A DNA stretch of 25,819 nt from Flavobacteriaceae bacterium (GTDB lineage Bacteria; Bacteroidota; Bacteroidia; Flavobacteriales; Weeksellaceae). Shown here one piece after another: positions 7,959 to 15,945 of the stretch. The DNA lies in the NCBI GenBank assembly GCA_031273305.1, contig JAISSC010000208.1:1-25819 (forward strand). Direction: 5' to 3'. The notes below the pieces were generated by a model, which saw nothing but the letters and a program-made list of their open reading frames with translations, was not told the DNA's origin and did no database searches. The position numbers and the translations under genes were made by a program. Numbering within the stretch: the stretch's first letter is position 1; each line of letters starts with the position of its first letter.

Positions 7959-9293
7959 GTGTTAAAATTCTTTAAATCACTTTATCTTAGCGAACGCCTA
8001 TTCCTGATTATTCTAGGGTTCGTGATAGTTTTTATTATTTCGTATTTCATAGAACCGTTATTTATTATCTTAAAATTCGCCTTTCCGTTATTTTTACTGA
8101 CAACCTTAGCCGATATTTTTCTTCTTTATCTGTCTTCCGACGGAGTAAAAGCTAACCGCCTGCTCCCTGAAAAATTCAGTAACGGAGATGAAAATCCGGT
8201 ACATATCACCTTTGAAAGTTCATATGCTTTCCCGGTATATCTACGGGTGATTGACGAAATTCCGTTTCAATTCCAGATTCGTGATTTTTTATTCAAGGTA
8301 AAACTCAAATCAGGTGAGGTCAAAAATTATACCTACCCGATTCGCCCGACCAGGCGGGGTGTTTATTCGTTCGGGAGGCTCAATGTCTATGCAGAAAGTC
8401 CACTGGGTTTGATACGGAAACGATATGTCTTTTCCGAAGGAAAAAATATTGCGGTATATCCTTCTTTTCTTCAGCTCCAGAAGTATGACCTGCGGGCTTT
8501 TACCAATCGGTTACATGAATATGGATTAAAAAAAATACGGAAGATCGGAAATACTCTGGAATTTGAGCAAATCAAAGAATATGTGCCGGGTGATGACATC
8601 CGGAACATTAACTGGAAAGCAACGGCTAAACGAAATATCCTTATGGTGAACCAATTCCGGGATGAAAGGGCACAGCCTATTTACTCGGTTATTGACAAAG
8701 GCAGGGTAATGATGATGCCTTTTGAGGGTTTATCCTTATTAGATTATGCGATTAATGCCAGTCTGGTGATCTCCAATGTGGCTTTACAAAAAAATGACAA
8801 AGCCGGATTATTTACTTTTTCACGAAAGGTTGAAAATCAGGTTGTTGCAGAAAGAAGAAAGTTCCAAATGCAGTTAATTCTGGAGACCTTATACGGCATT
8901 AAGACCGATTTTTCCGAAAGCGACTTCGGGAGGTTATACGCAGACATTAAACGCAAAATAAGTCATCGAAGTTTACTTTTTCTCTATACAAATTTTGAAA
9001 ATATGGATTCCTTGCACCGACAACTTCCTTATTTAAAGGCAATTGCAAAGAATCACCTGCTTATTGTTATTTTCTTTAAAAATGTGGAATTGAAAAAGTT
9101 AATTGATAAGACACCTAAAAATACCAGAGAAATTTACCAAAAAATAATCGCTGAAAAGGCACATTTCGACAAAGAACTTATCGTTAATGAACTGAAAAAA
9201 TATGGTATCCAGTCCATCCTTACCGAACCTCAGAATCTGACCATCAATACTATCAATAAATATTTGGAATTAAAAGCCAGAGGGTCAATATAA
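7959..9293 (+). CDS. DUF58 domain protein, MoxR partner
   Basis: 444 residues from a GTG start 2 bp after the moxR stop, so translation is probably coupled. Two membrane helices lie at about 14-32 and 36-60, then a beta-rich region (IRPTRRGVYSFGRLNVYAESPLG). The DUF58 signature is at about 201-234: FEQIKEYVPGDDIRNINWK, ATAKRNI, VNQFRDE. The following vWA-like segment reads YSVIDKGRVMMM; the metal-binding D-x-S-x-S of true vWA domains is not there, so metal binding is doubtful. The operon ends here, meeting a convergent permease gene after 5 bp with no clear terminator between them. Confidence 0.93.
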   Translation: MLKFFKSLYLSERLFLIILGFVIVFIISYFIEPLFIILKFAFPLFLLTTLADIFLLYLSSDGVKANRLLPEKFSNGDENPVHITFESSYAFPVYLRVIDEIPFQFQIRDFLFKVKLKSGEVKNYTYPIRPTRRGVYSFGRLNVYAESPLGLIRKRYVFSEGKNIAVYPSFLQLQKYDLRAFTNRLHEYGLKKIRKIGNTLEFEQIKEYVPGDDIRNINWKATAKRNILMVNQFRDERAQPIYSVIDKGRVMMMPFEGLSLLDYAINASLVISNVALQKNDKAGLFTFSRKVENQVVAERRKFQMQLILETLYGIKTDFSESDFGRLYADIKRKISHRSLLFLYTNFENMDSLHRQLPYLKAIAKNHLLIVIFFKNVELKKLIDKTPKNTREIYQKIIAEKAHFDKELIVNELKKYGIQSILTEPQNLTINTINKYLELKARGSI

Positions 9294-9298
9294 TAATT

Positions 9299-10957
9299 TT
9301 ATACCTTATTGTTTAGCTTGCTTTTTCTGTATCCATAAAGGAAGTAAATGGTTAATCCTATAACCAGCCAGATAATAAACATATACCAGTTAGACCATCC
9401 TAACTCGGTCATTAGATATAAATTGAATAAAATTCCCATAGAGGGAAGTAGGGAGAATTTATATTTTAAAGCCGTTATTGACAACCCGAGCCAAACCATC
9501 CAAAAAATAAGCACCAGAGGCTTTTCCTGAATTATTTTTTGGTAATTCGTTTGAAACAGAAGAAAATATAATCCTGCGAGAAAACTTATTCCAATAATGA
9601 ATTGTCCGTTGATGTAAGGAATTTTAAATTTAGCTTTTTTAGTCTCCCCTTTTTGGTCTAGGTATAAAGTTCCGGAACAGACCAATATAAAAGCAAAGAA
9701 AGTTCCTACGCTGGTTAAGTCTACGACAAACTGCATATCCAGAAACATGGCAGGAATCCCGACGATAATTCCGGTTAAAATGGTGGAAAATCCCGGAGTT
9801 TTATATTTTGTGTTTATCTTACTGAATCTTTTGCCCAGTAATCCGTCACGACTCATAGACATCCATATTCTGGGTTGCCCTATTTGATAGACCAATAAGG
9901 TACTGGTGATGGAGATTACGGCACTGATGGAAATAATCCCGGCGATAAAATTCATTCCTACCTTTCCAAAAACATAAGCCAGAGGATCATCGACCCGTAA
10001 CTCTTTATAATTGACCATTCCGGTTAAAATTAAAGATAGTATGACATACAGAAGAGTACAGATTATCAAACAATATATCATGGCTTTTGGTAGGTCTTTT
10101 TGCGGATTTTTAGCTTCTTCTGCAGTAGTGGAAATAGAGTCGAACCCGATAAAAGCAAAAAATACGGCAGCCACTCCGCCCATCACTCCTCCTATTCCGT
10201 TAGGCATAAAAGGAGACCAGTTTTCCGGTTTCACGAAAAAAGCTCCGGCAATGATGACCAAAATAATAACGCCTAATTTTAATATAACCAGCCAATTACT
10301 TAGGTTTTTAGATTCTTTTATTCCTATATAGACAATAAAAGTAATGAGTAAAGTAATCAGTCCGGCAGGAAGATCGAACAGTATTTTAATTCCTCCCAGT
10401 TCAGGAGCCGTATTGTAAGTATGGGCTGCTTTGGATACCGACTCGGGAACATAATCTCCAAAATCTCCTGCCTGTATCTGTTCGTATGCTTCTCTCGCCG
10501 AACTGTAATCAATTTCGAGCCAGGCAGGCCAATGTATGCCAAAACCAGCCAGAAAAGTAGTGAAATATTCCGACCATGCAATAGCGACAACCATGTTGGA
10601 AACGGCATATTCCAAGAGAAGTGCCCACCCGATAATCCATGCAAAAATCTCGCCTAATGAGGCATAGGTATAAGTATATGCACTTCCACTGATGGAAATC
10701 ATAGAGGCAAACTGGGCATAGCATAAAGCCGTAAAAATGCAGGCGGTAGCAACAAAGATAAATAACAGGGAAACAGAAGGTCCTCCTTCATAGGCTGCAC
10801 GACCGATAGTGCTGAAAATTCCGGCTCCTATAATAGCGGCTACTCCCAAAAAAGTGAGGTCTCTCACTCCTAAAATCTTATGTAGGGATGAACTTTCCGC
10901 TTGTTCTGCTTCTATATCCGATATTTTTTTTCTTCTGAATAATGAATGTAAATTCAT
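9299..10957 (-). CDS. APC-superfamily amino acid permease, cationic-amino-acid type (copy 1)
   Basis: 552 residues with about 12 membrane segments. Typical are RDLTFLGVAAIIGAGIFSTI (helix 1, the GAGIF substrate-binding bend), YAVSNMVVAIAWSEYF, and FFAFIGFDSISTTAEEAKNP after helix 6, a signature of the CAT/YfnA-like group. The C-terminus SYKFSLLPSMGILFNLYLMTELGWSNWY-type helices are also found in this group. It imports amino acids by proton or sodium symport or exchange; the exact substrate is unknown. It follows a paralogue by 17 bp, so the two are probably cotranscribed and arose by tandem duplication. By eye they are well over half identical, with patches of near-perfect DNA identity. Confidence 0.92.
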   Translation of the reverse strand: MNLHSLFRRKKISDIEAEQAESSSLHKILGVRDLTFLGVAAIIGAGIFSTIGRAAYEGGPSVSLLFIFVATACIFTALCYAQFASMISISGSAYTYTYASLGEIFAWIIGWALLLEYAVSNMVVAIAWSEYFTTFLAGFGIHWPAWLEIDYSSAREAYEQIQAGDFGDYVPESVSKAAHTYNTAPELGGIKILFDLPAGLITLLITFIVYIGIKESKNLSNWLVILKLGVIILVIIAGAFFVKPENWSPFMPNGIGGVMGGVAAVFFAFIGFDSISTTAEEAKNPQKDLPKAMIYCLIICTLLYVILSLILTGMVNYKELRVDDPLAYVFGKVGMNFIAGIISISAVISITSTLLVYQIGQPRIWMSMSRDGLLGKRFSKINTKYKTPGFSTILTGIIVGIPAMFLDMQFVVDLTSVGTFFAFILVCSGTLYLDQKGETKKAKFKIPYINGQFIIGISFLAGLYFLLFQTNYQKIIQEKPLVLIFWMVWLGLSITALKYKFSLLPSMGILFNLYLMTELGWSNWYMFIIWLVIGLTIYFLYGYRKSKLNNKV

Positions 10958-10974
10958 GGAGTTTTAAGTTCTGT

Positions 10975-12648
10975 TTAAGGTGTCGGTTTATTTGTTTCCA
11001 TCAGTTGTGAAAGTTTACTGTTTTTCCGTCCATACAGGAAATAGATAGTTAAACCGATAAGTAACCAGATAATAAACATATACCAGTTAGACCATCCTAA
11101 TTCGGTCATTAAATACAGGTTAAACAAAATTCCTAAAACCGGAAGTAAAGAGAATTTATATTTTATGGAGGTTAGGGACAGACCCAGCCAAACCATCCAA
11201 AAAACAATCAATAAGGGTTTTTCTTTTACGATTTCCTTATAGTTCGTCTGAGTCAGAAAGAACCCGACCCCAATGCAAAATAGCAGAAGTATCCAATATT
11301 GTCCGTTGATATAAGGCATTTTAAATTTAGCGTGTTTTGAATATCCTTTATAATCTAAAAACAATACTCCGGAACAAACCAAAATAAAGGCAAAAAAAGT
11401 GCCTACACTGGTCAGGTCGACCACTACCTGCATATCTATCATCATTGCGGGTATCCCAACAAAAAATCCGGCAGCAATGGTGGCAAATCCGGGAGTGTGG
11501 TATTTTTTATGTATCTTTCCGAACGGTTTCCAGAGAAGACCGTCACGGCTCATAGTCATCCATATTCTGGGTTGTCCTATCTGATAAACCAGAATAGCTC
11601 CGGTCATGGCAATCACGGCACTGACGGAAATAATCCCTGCAACAAAATTCAGACCTATCTTACCAAAAACATAAGCCAGAGGATCATCGACCCTTAATTC
11701 TTTATAATTGACCATTCCGGTTAAGACCAGAGCTATTGATGCATATAATACGGTACAGATAATAATGCAGGAAATCATCGCACGGGGTAAATCCCTTTGA
11801 GGGTTTTTACATTCTTCCGCAGTGGTGGAAATGGAGTCGAACCCGATAAAAGCAAAAAATACGGCAGCCACTCCGCCCATCACTCCTCCTACTCCGTTAG
11901 GCATAAAAGGAGACCAGTTTTCCGGTCTTACATAAAATGCACCTACAAGAATTATCCCGACAATAACGGTTAGTTTAATCCAGACTAATGCATTGCTTAC
12001 CCGTGTGGATTCTTTTATTCCTATATAGGCTAAAGTAGTGACTAAAAGGGTTATTAAGCCTGCCGGAAGATTAAAGATAATTTTCATTCCCCCAATCTCA
12101 GGTGCAGATTGATAAATTTGTGCCCATTTTATATCGTTGTCCGTAAGGCGGTTTACCGGAACCGTCTGAGTTTCGGAAAAAGCCCTGAAGGCATTCCCAT
12201 AATCAATTGCAAGCCAGCCGGGCCAGTTAATACCAAAACCTTTTAGCATAGAGGTGAAATATCCTGACCATGAAATGGCAACAACCATGTTGGAAACGGC
12301 ATATTCTAAAATTAAAGCCCAGCCTATCGTCCATGCAAATATCTCTCCCAATGAGGCATAAACATAGGTATATGCGCTTCCGCTCACAGGAATTATTGAG
12401 GCAAACTGCGCATAACATAAGGCTGTAAAAATGCAGGCAATGGCTACCAGAATAAAAAGCAGGGAAATTGCAGGACCTCCTTCATAAGACGCCCGTCCGA
12501 TAGTGCTGAAAATACCGGCTCCTATAATTGCTGCGATTCCGAAAAAAGTTAAGTCCCTACTTGTTAATACCTTATTTAATCGGGATGTTTGGGTAATATC
12601 CTGTAAGTCAGAAATACTTTTTTTACGAAAAAGGGAGTTAAAATTCAT
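10975..12648 (-). CDS. APC-superfamily amino acid permease, cationic-amino-acid type (copy 2)
   Basis: 557 residues, the first gene of the leftward permease pair. The same signatures as its neighbour are seen: RDLTFFGIAAIIGAGIFSTI in helix 1, YAVSNMVVAISWSGYF, and FFAFIGFDSISTTAEECKNP. The two proteins differ most in the extracellular loop after helix 4 (about residues 150-180, where this copy has SETQTVPVNRLTDNDI) and at the C-terminal tail (LMETNKPTP). That loop difference is the best hint of different substrate specificity. A good -7 element lies 33 bp upstream of the ATG. The gene is complete. Confidence 0.92.
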   Translation of the reverse strand: MNFNSLFRKKSISDLQDITQTSRLNKVLTSRDLTFFGIAAIIGAGIFSTIGRASYEGGPAISLLFILVAIACIFTALCYAQFASIIPVSGSAYTYVYASLGEIFAWTIGWALILEYAVSNMVVAISWSGYFTSMLKGFGINWPGWLAIDYGNAFRAFSETQTVPVNRLTDNDIKWAQIYQSAPEIGGMKIIFNLPAGLITLLVTTLAYIGIKESTRVSNALVWIKLTVIVGIILVGAFYVRPENWSPFMPNGVGGVMGGVAAVFFAFIGFDSISTTAEECKNPQRDLPRAMISCIIICTVLYASIALVLTGMVNYKELRVDDPLAYVFGKIGLNFVAGIISVSAVIAMTGAILVYQIGQPRIWMTMSRDGLLWKPFGKIHKKYHTPGFATIAAGFFVGIPAMMIDMQVVVDLTSVGTFFAFILVCSGVLFLDYKGYSKHAKFKMPYINGQYWILLLFCIGVGFFLTQTNYKEIVKEKPLLIVFWMVWLGLSLTSIKYKFSLLPVLGILFNLYLMTELGWSNWYMFIIWLLIGLTIYFLYGRKNSKLSQLMETNKPTP

Positions 12649-12680
12649 TTTAATCTAAGCTAAATTGTAAAAAAGACAAG

Positions 12681-12688
12681 CAAAAGTA
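12681..12688 (-). promoter_or_regulatory. -7 element for the permease pair
   Basis: On the minus strand TACTTTTG matches TAnnTTTG, 33 bp before the copy 2 start, giving a short leader of about 25 nt. A clear -33 TTG is not seen at the right distance. Confidence 0.45.
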
Positions 12689-12767
12689 AACCTTTTTTTA
12701 TAAATCGTGAAAAATCGGCTTAATAGACATCTTTCAGGCTGAAATTTTCTGAACTCCGTATTATCGT

Positions 12768-12775
12768 TAGCTTTG
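12768..12775 (+). promoter_or_regulatory. possible -7 element before a gene relic
   Basis: TAGCTTTG is a full match to TAnnTTTG, 16 bp before the ATG of a signal-peptide-like ORF. No -33 TTG is seen at normal spacing, only a T-rich stretch. Confidence 0.3.
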
Positions 12776-12791
12776 ATTACACTCAAAAGTT

Positions 12792-12845
12792 ATGAATAAA
12801 AAATTAGTATGCTTAGCCGCTCTTTTATCTCTTGTATATCCATAA
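12792..12845 (+). pseudogene. possible relic of a secreted-protein gene (17 codons)
   Basis: The ORF reads MNKKLVCLAALLSLVYP and then stops. Two Lys followed by a hydrophobic core look like the start of a signal peptide, and a promoter-like element sits just upstream. No continuing frame with matching character is seen after the stop. It may be the remaining 5' end of a lost gene, or a chance ORF. Confidence 0.25.
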
Positions 12846-13206
12846 TTACCTTAGTTGAATATTCCTGCAATAATAATTTGCATTGTTTTGAAAGCAAAAA
12901 TACAATATACTTTCATATATCTGCAATATAAACTGTCTGTAAAATCATTGATACAATGTTTACCAAAAATGTAGCGGCATTATGAAAACGCAACCCCCCA
13001 TTTTTATACAATTTAAAGATGCTGATCTTTGTCCGTTAGACTGAATTATATGCACCACTTTAAAAACAAATCAAGATAAAGAATAAACCTAAGGAGTTTT
13101 ACGGGAATCTGATGCCGTAACAATAACAATTTCAGCTACTTATTATTATCCGTCGAGGAGAAATAAGATAAATATTTTTGCCGTCAAAAAATAAGAATTT
13201 CCAATT

Positions 13207-13322
13207 ATACCCCCCTTTAAAAAAATATAATTACTAAAAAATATAAATAATTTGGAATATATACCCCCTGTTAAATTATGCTTTATGGGTTAAAAAATGC
13301 ACTTTATTTGAAAAATACCCCC
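13207..13322 (+). repeat. three ATACCCCC octamers at an exact 54-bp period
   Basis: ATACCCCC occurs at 13207, 13261 and 13315, each start exactly 54 bp after the last, in otherwise AT-rich DNA upstream of ald. The last lies about 40 bp before the -7 element. A related CAACCCCCC begins at 12991, 216 bp (4 x 54) upstream of the first. A 54-bp step is about five helical turns, so the sites would lie on nearly the same DNA face. A role as operators for the ald operon is inferred. Confidence 0.5.
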
Positions 13323-13361
13323 ATTCATTGAAAAAATATTTTTACGAGAACTTTAATAACG

Positions 13362-13369
13362 TAATTTTG
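13362..13369 (+). promoter_or_regulatory. -7 element of the ald operon
   Basis: TAATTTTG matches TAnnTTTG, 42 bp before the ald ATG. Instead of a TTG at -33 there is TTTACG at about 13341-13346, so the promoter may need an activator. Confidence 0.45.
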
Positions 13370-13411
13370 TGTCTATAAAAAATCATAAAAAATAACAAAA
13401 ATCTTAAAATT

Positions 13412-14497
13412 ATGGTAGTAGGAATATTAAAAGAAATCAAACAAGCAGAAAAAAGGGTAAGTATGACCCCTGCGGGAGTAGACCTAATGATTAAAAACGG
13501 ACACAAAGTGTTGGTAGAATCCCACGCCGGAGAGGGTAGTGGATTTTCCGATGAAGCCTATCAGGCTGCAGGAGCGGAGATAGTAAACACTCCGGAGGAG
13601 ATTTTCGCACGAGCAGCGATGGTTATGCATGTAAAGGAAATTATGCCCAGCGAATATGAATTGTTACGCGAAGGACAGATCGTGTTTACATATCTGCATT
13701 TAGCAGCAGACCCAAAACAAACGGAAGCCCTTGTAACCAGCAAATGCGTGGCTATTGCTTATGAAACCGTACAAACTGCGGACAAAAAACTACCTCTTCT
13801 TCAGCCTATGAGTGAAGTTGCCGGGAGAATGTCTGTGCAGGAGGGCGCACGTTTTTTGGAAATGCCTCAGGGAGGGAACGGAATTTTATTGGGAGGAGTT
13901 CCCGGAGTTGCTCCCGCTAAAGTTGTTATCATTGGCGGAGGTATCGTAGGAACCAATGCTGCAAAAGTAGCCTGCGGAATGGGTGCAGACGTGACCATCT
14001 TTGATATTAACCTCGACCGGCTAAGATACTTGGACGACATTATGCCTGCAAACTGTAAAGTATTGATGTATAACCCTTATACCGTAACGGAAGAACTTAA
14101 ACAAGCCGATTTAACCATAGGAGCCGTGTTAATTGCCGGGGCGAAAGCACCTAAATTGGTAACACGAGAAATGGTCTCCCAGATGAAGAAAGGCTCAGTG
14201 ATGGTTGATGTAGCCATTGATCAGGGAGGATGCTTTGAAACTTCCCGACCTACATCTCATGAAAATCCGATTTACACGGTAGACGGAGTTATCCATTATT
14301 GCGTTACCAATATGCCCGGAGCCGTAGCGCGTACCTCTACTATGGCTTTAACCAATGCCACGCTGCCTTATGCCATTGCTATTGCAAATAAAGGCTGGGA
14401 AAGAGCTGTTGCTGAGGATGAAACGTTGGCATTGGGATTGAATGTTCTAAACGGAGAGATCGTGTTCAAGGCAGTTAAAGAAGCCTTATTATCCTAA
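13412..14497 (+). CDS. ald: alanine dehydrogenase
   Basis: 361 residues, close to the usual 370. The enzyme interconverts L-alanine + NAD+ + water with pyruvate + NADH + ammonium in the cytoplasm. Residues known from characterised AlaDH are all present at standard positions: Arg15, Lys75 in MHVKE, His96 in YLHLAAD and Asp270 in VAIDQGG. The Rossmann motif GGGIVG is at 175-180, with Asp198 to hold the NAD ribose. The ending TNMPGAVARTST is conserved. It is the first gene of an operon with an aminotransferase (29 bp gap) and a permease, suggesting a catabolic role in releasing ammonium and regenerating pyruvate. The upstream region carries regularly spaced octamers. Confidence 0.97.
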   Translation: MVVGILKEIKQAEKRVSMTPAGVDLMIKNGHKVLVESHAGEGSGFSDEAYQAAGAEIVNTPEEIFARAAMVMHVKEIMPSEYELLREGQIVFTYLHLAADPKQTEALVTSKCVAIAYETVQTADKKLPLLQPMSEVAGRMSVQEGARFLEMPQGGNGILLGGVPGVAPAKVVIIGGGIVGTNAAKVACGMGADVTIFDINLDRLRYLDDIMPANCKVLMYNPYTVTEELKQADLTIGAVLIAGAKAPKLVTREMVSQMKKGSVMVDVAIDQGGCFETSRPTSHENPIYTVDGVIHYCVTNMPGAVARTSTMALTNATLPYAIAIANKGWERAVAEDETLALGLNVLNGEIVFKAVKEALLS

Positions 14498-14526
14498 TTA
14501 ATCAAAATAATCAAAAAATAGAAGTC

Positions 14527-15939
14527 ATGTATATAGAAAATATCATAAAAAGCAGAATTAGTGAAGAAGAATTAGCTAAATTAAATTTTAGCGAAGCTCC
14601 GTTGATGATAACCTCACTTCCGGGACGTAAGACTTTGGAGTACTTACAAAGGTCGGATCAAACAGAAACTATGGCGCGTGGAGCAGGGCGTTTTCCCTTT
14701 ATTTTTTCACAAGGGAGAGGCTCAACCGTAAAATGTATTGACGGTAACACGCTGATAGACATCACTGCGGGAGTTGCCGTAAACTCTGTGGGCAGATGCC
14801 ATCCGCGCGTGTTGGAAGCCATACAAAAACAAATGACACACCTGATGCACGCATCCGACGGAGGAAGTGAACTTCGCACAAAACTGGCGGAAAAAATAGC
14901 CTCCGTTATGCCTAACGGTCTTAAAAACAATTGTGTTACCTTTTTCTCTCAGGGAGGGAGCGGAGCTGTGGAAACCGCAATAAAAGTAGCGAAAAAAGTA
15001 ACCGGGCGTCAGCAGGTTGTCGCTTTCCACGGAGCATATCACGGAGTATGGACAACTTCGGGAAGTTTAACTACCGGAGAGAATTACCATAAGGGAAATA
15101 CCCATATACCCGGTGTAATCCACGTTCCTTTTCCTTATTTCTACCGGTTTCCTTTCGGAACAAAAACCAAAGAAGAATGCGAAGACTTCTGTGCGGATTA
15201 TCTGGACTACCTCCTAAACACTCCTTACACCGGAGCCGATGACGTAGCTGCCGTAATACTTGAACCTATACAAGGAGAAGGCGGGTATATTCCACTGTCG
15301 GCGAGTTTTATAGAGAAAGTAAAAGCCGCCTGTGAAAAGAACGGAGCTTTGTTTATTGCCGATGAAGTACAAGCCGGAGCCGGAAGATCGGGAAAAATGT
15401 GGGTGGTAGAGCATACAAACATTACGCCCGACATCATTACTTGGGGAAAAGGTATGGGAGGAGATATGCCGATGGCAGGATGCACCGTGAGAAAAGACCT
15501 TGCTTTAAAAGTATCCGAAGGAAGTATGCCAAACACCTTTGCGGCAAACGGAATATCCGCAGCGGTGACCATGACCAACATAGATATTCTCACAGAAGAC
15601 GACAATGCTTTGATAAACAGGGTAGCTGAAGTAGGTGAAGAAACGATGAATAGACTCCGAAAAGCTATGGAAACCACACCTAACATAGGAGAGGTGAGGG
15701 GAAGAGGGCTGATGATAGGCATCGAACTGGTAGAAGACAGAAATACACGCAAACCTCTGGATAAAGACAGAATAGGAGATATTGTAATCAGAATGCTGAA
15801 CAAAGGGATTATCATGCTTCCTTGCGGAAGATATGGAAATGTCTTTCGTATGATGCCTCCCCTGACCATTACGCGGGAGTTGATCTTCAAGGCTTGTGAT
15901 GCACTGGTTGAAACCATCAATGAAACCAATATAAAATAA
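14527..15939 (+). CDS. class III PLP-dependent aminotransferase
   Basis: 470 residues. It has DITAGVAVNSVGRCHPRV near the N-terminus, the phosphate-binding SQGGSGAVETAIKVAK (141-156) and AFHGAYHGVW. ILEPIQGEGGY is followed by FIADEVQAGAGRSGK, with Asp279 placed to pair with the pyridine nitrogen, and TWGKGMGGDMP, with Lys308 as the Schiff-base lysine. Class III enzymes act on omega-amino acids such as 4-aminobutyrate, ornithine or diaminobutyrate, though some prefer alpha-amino acids; the substrate cannot be fixed here. Its place between ald and a permease suggests transamination to pyruvate, with Ald recycling the alanine formed. It is 6 bp upstream of the permease gene. Confidence 0.93.
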   Translation: MYIENIIKSRISEEELAKLNFSEAPLMITSLPGRKTLEYLQRSDQTETMARGAGRFPFIFSQGRGSTVKCIDGNTLIDITAGVAVNSVGRCHPRVLEAIQKQMTHLMHASDGGSELRTKLAEKIASVMPNGLKNNCVTFFSQGGSGAVETAIKVAKKVTGRQQVVAFHGAYHGVWTTSGSLTTGENYHKGNTHIPGVIHVPFPYFYRFPFGTKTKEECEDFCADYLDYLLNTPYTGADDVAAVILEPIQGEGGYIPLSASFIEKVKAACEKNGALFIADEVQAGAGRSGKMWVVEHTNITPDIITWGKGMGGDMPMAGCTVRKDLALKVSEGSMPNTFAANGISAAVTMTNIDILTEDDNALINRVAEVGEETMNRLRKAMETTPNIGEVRGRGLMIGIELVEDRNTRKPLDKDRIGDIVIRMLNKGIIMLPCGRYGNVFRMMPPLTITRELIFKACDALVETINETNIK

Positions 15940-15945
15940 ACCGGT

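Larger units (their letters stand above)
12649..13411. other. 763-bp intergenic region between divergent permease and ald genes
   Basis: No long ORF lies here. It holds the minus-strand permease promoter, a possible plus-strand promoter followed by a 17-codon signal-peptide-like ORF, the regularly spaced ATACCCCC octamers and the ald promoter. A short inverted repeat AAAGAT-GCTG-ATCTTT near 13015-13030 lacks a T-run. The length and AT content suggest an eroded gene or a large regulatory region. Confidence 0.6.

Noticed and set aside
9294..9298. Shared terminator between the convergent DUF58 and permease genes
   Set aside because: The gap is 5 bp and no hairpin is visible at the junction; the ends may overlap into each other's coding DNA.
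13013..13032. Terminator at AAAGAT-GCTG-ATCTTT
   Set aside because: Six A/T-rich pairs and no T-run, and no gene ends here.
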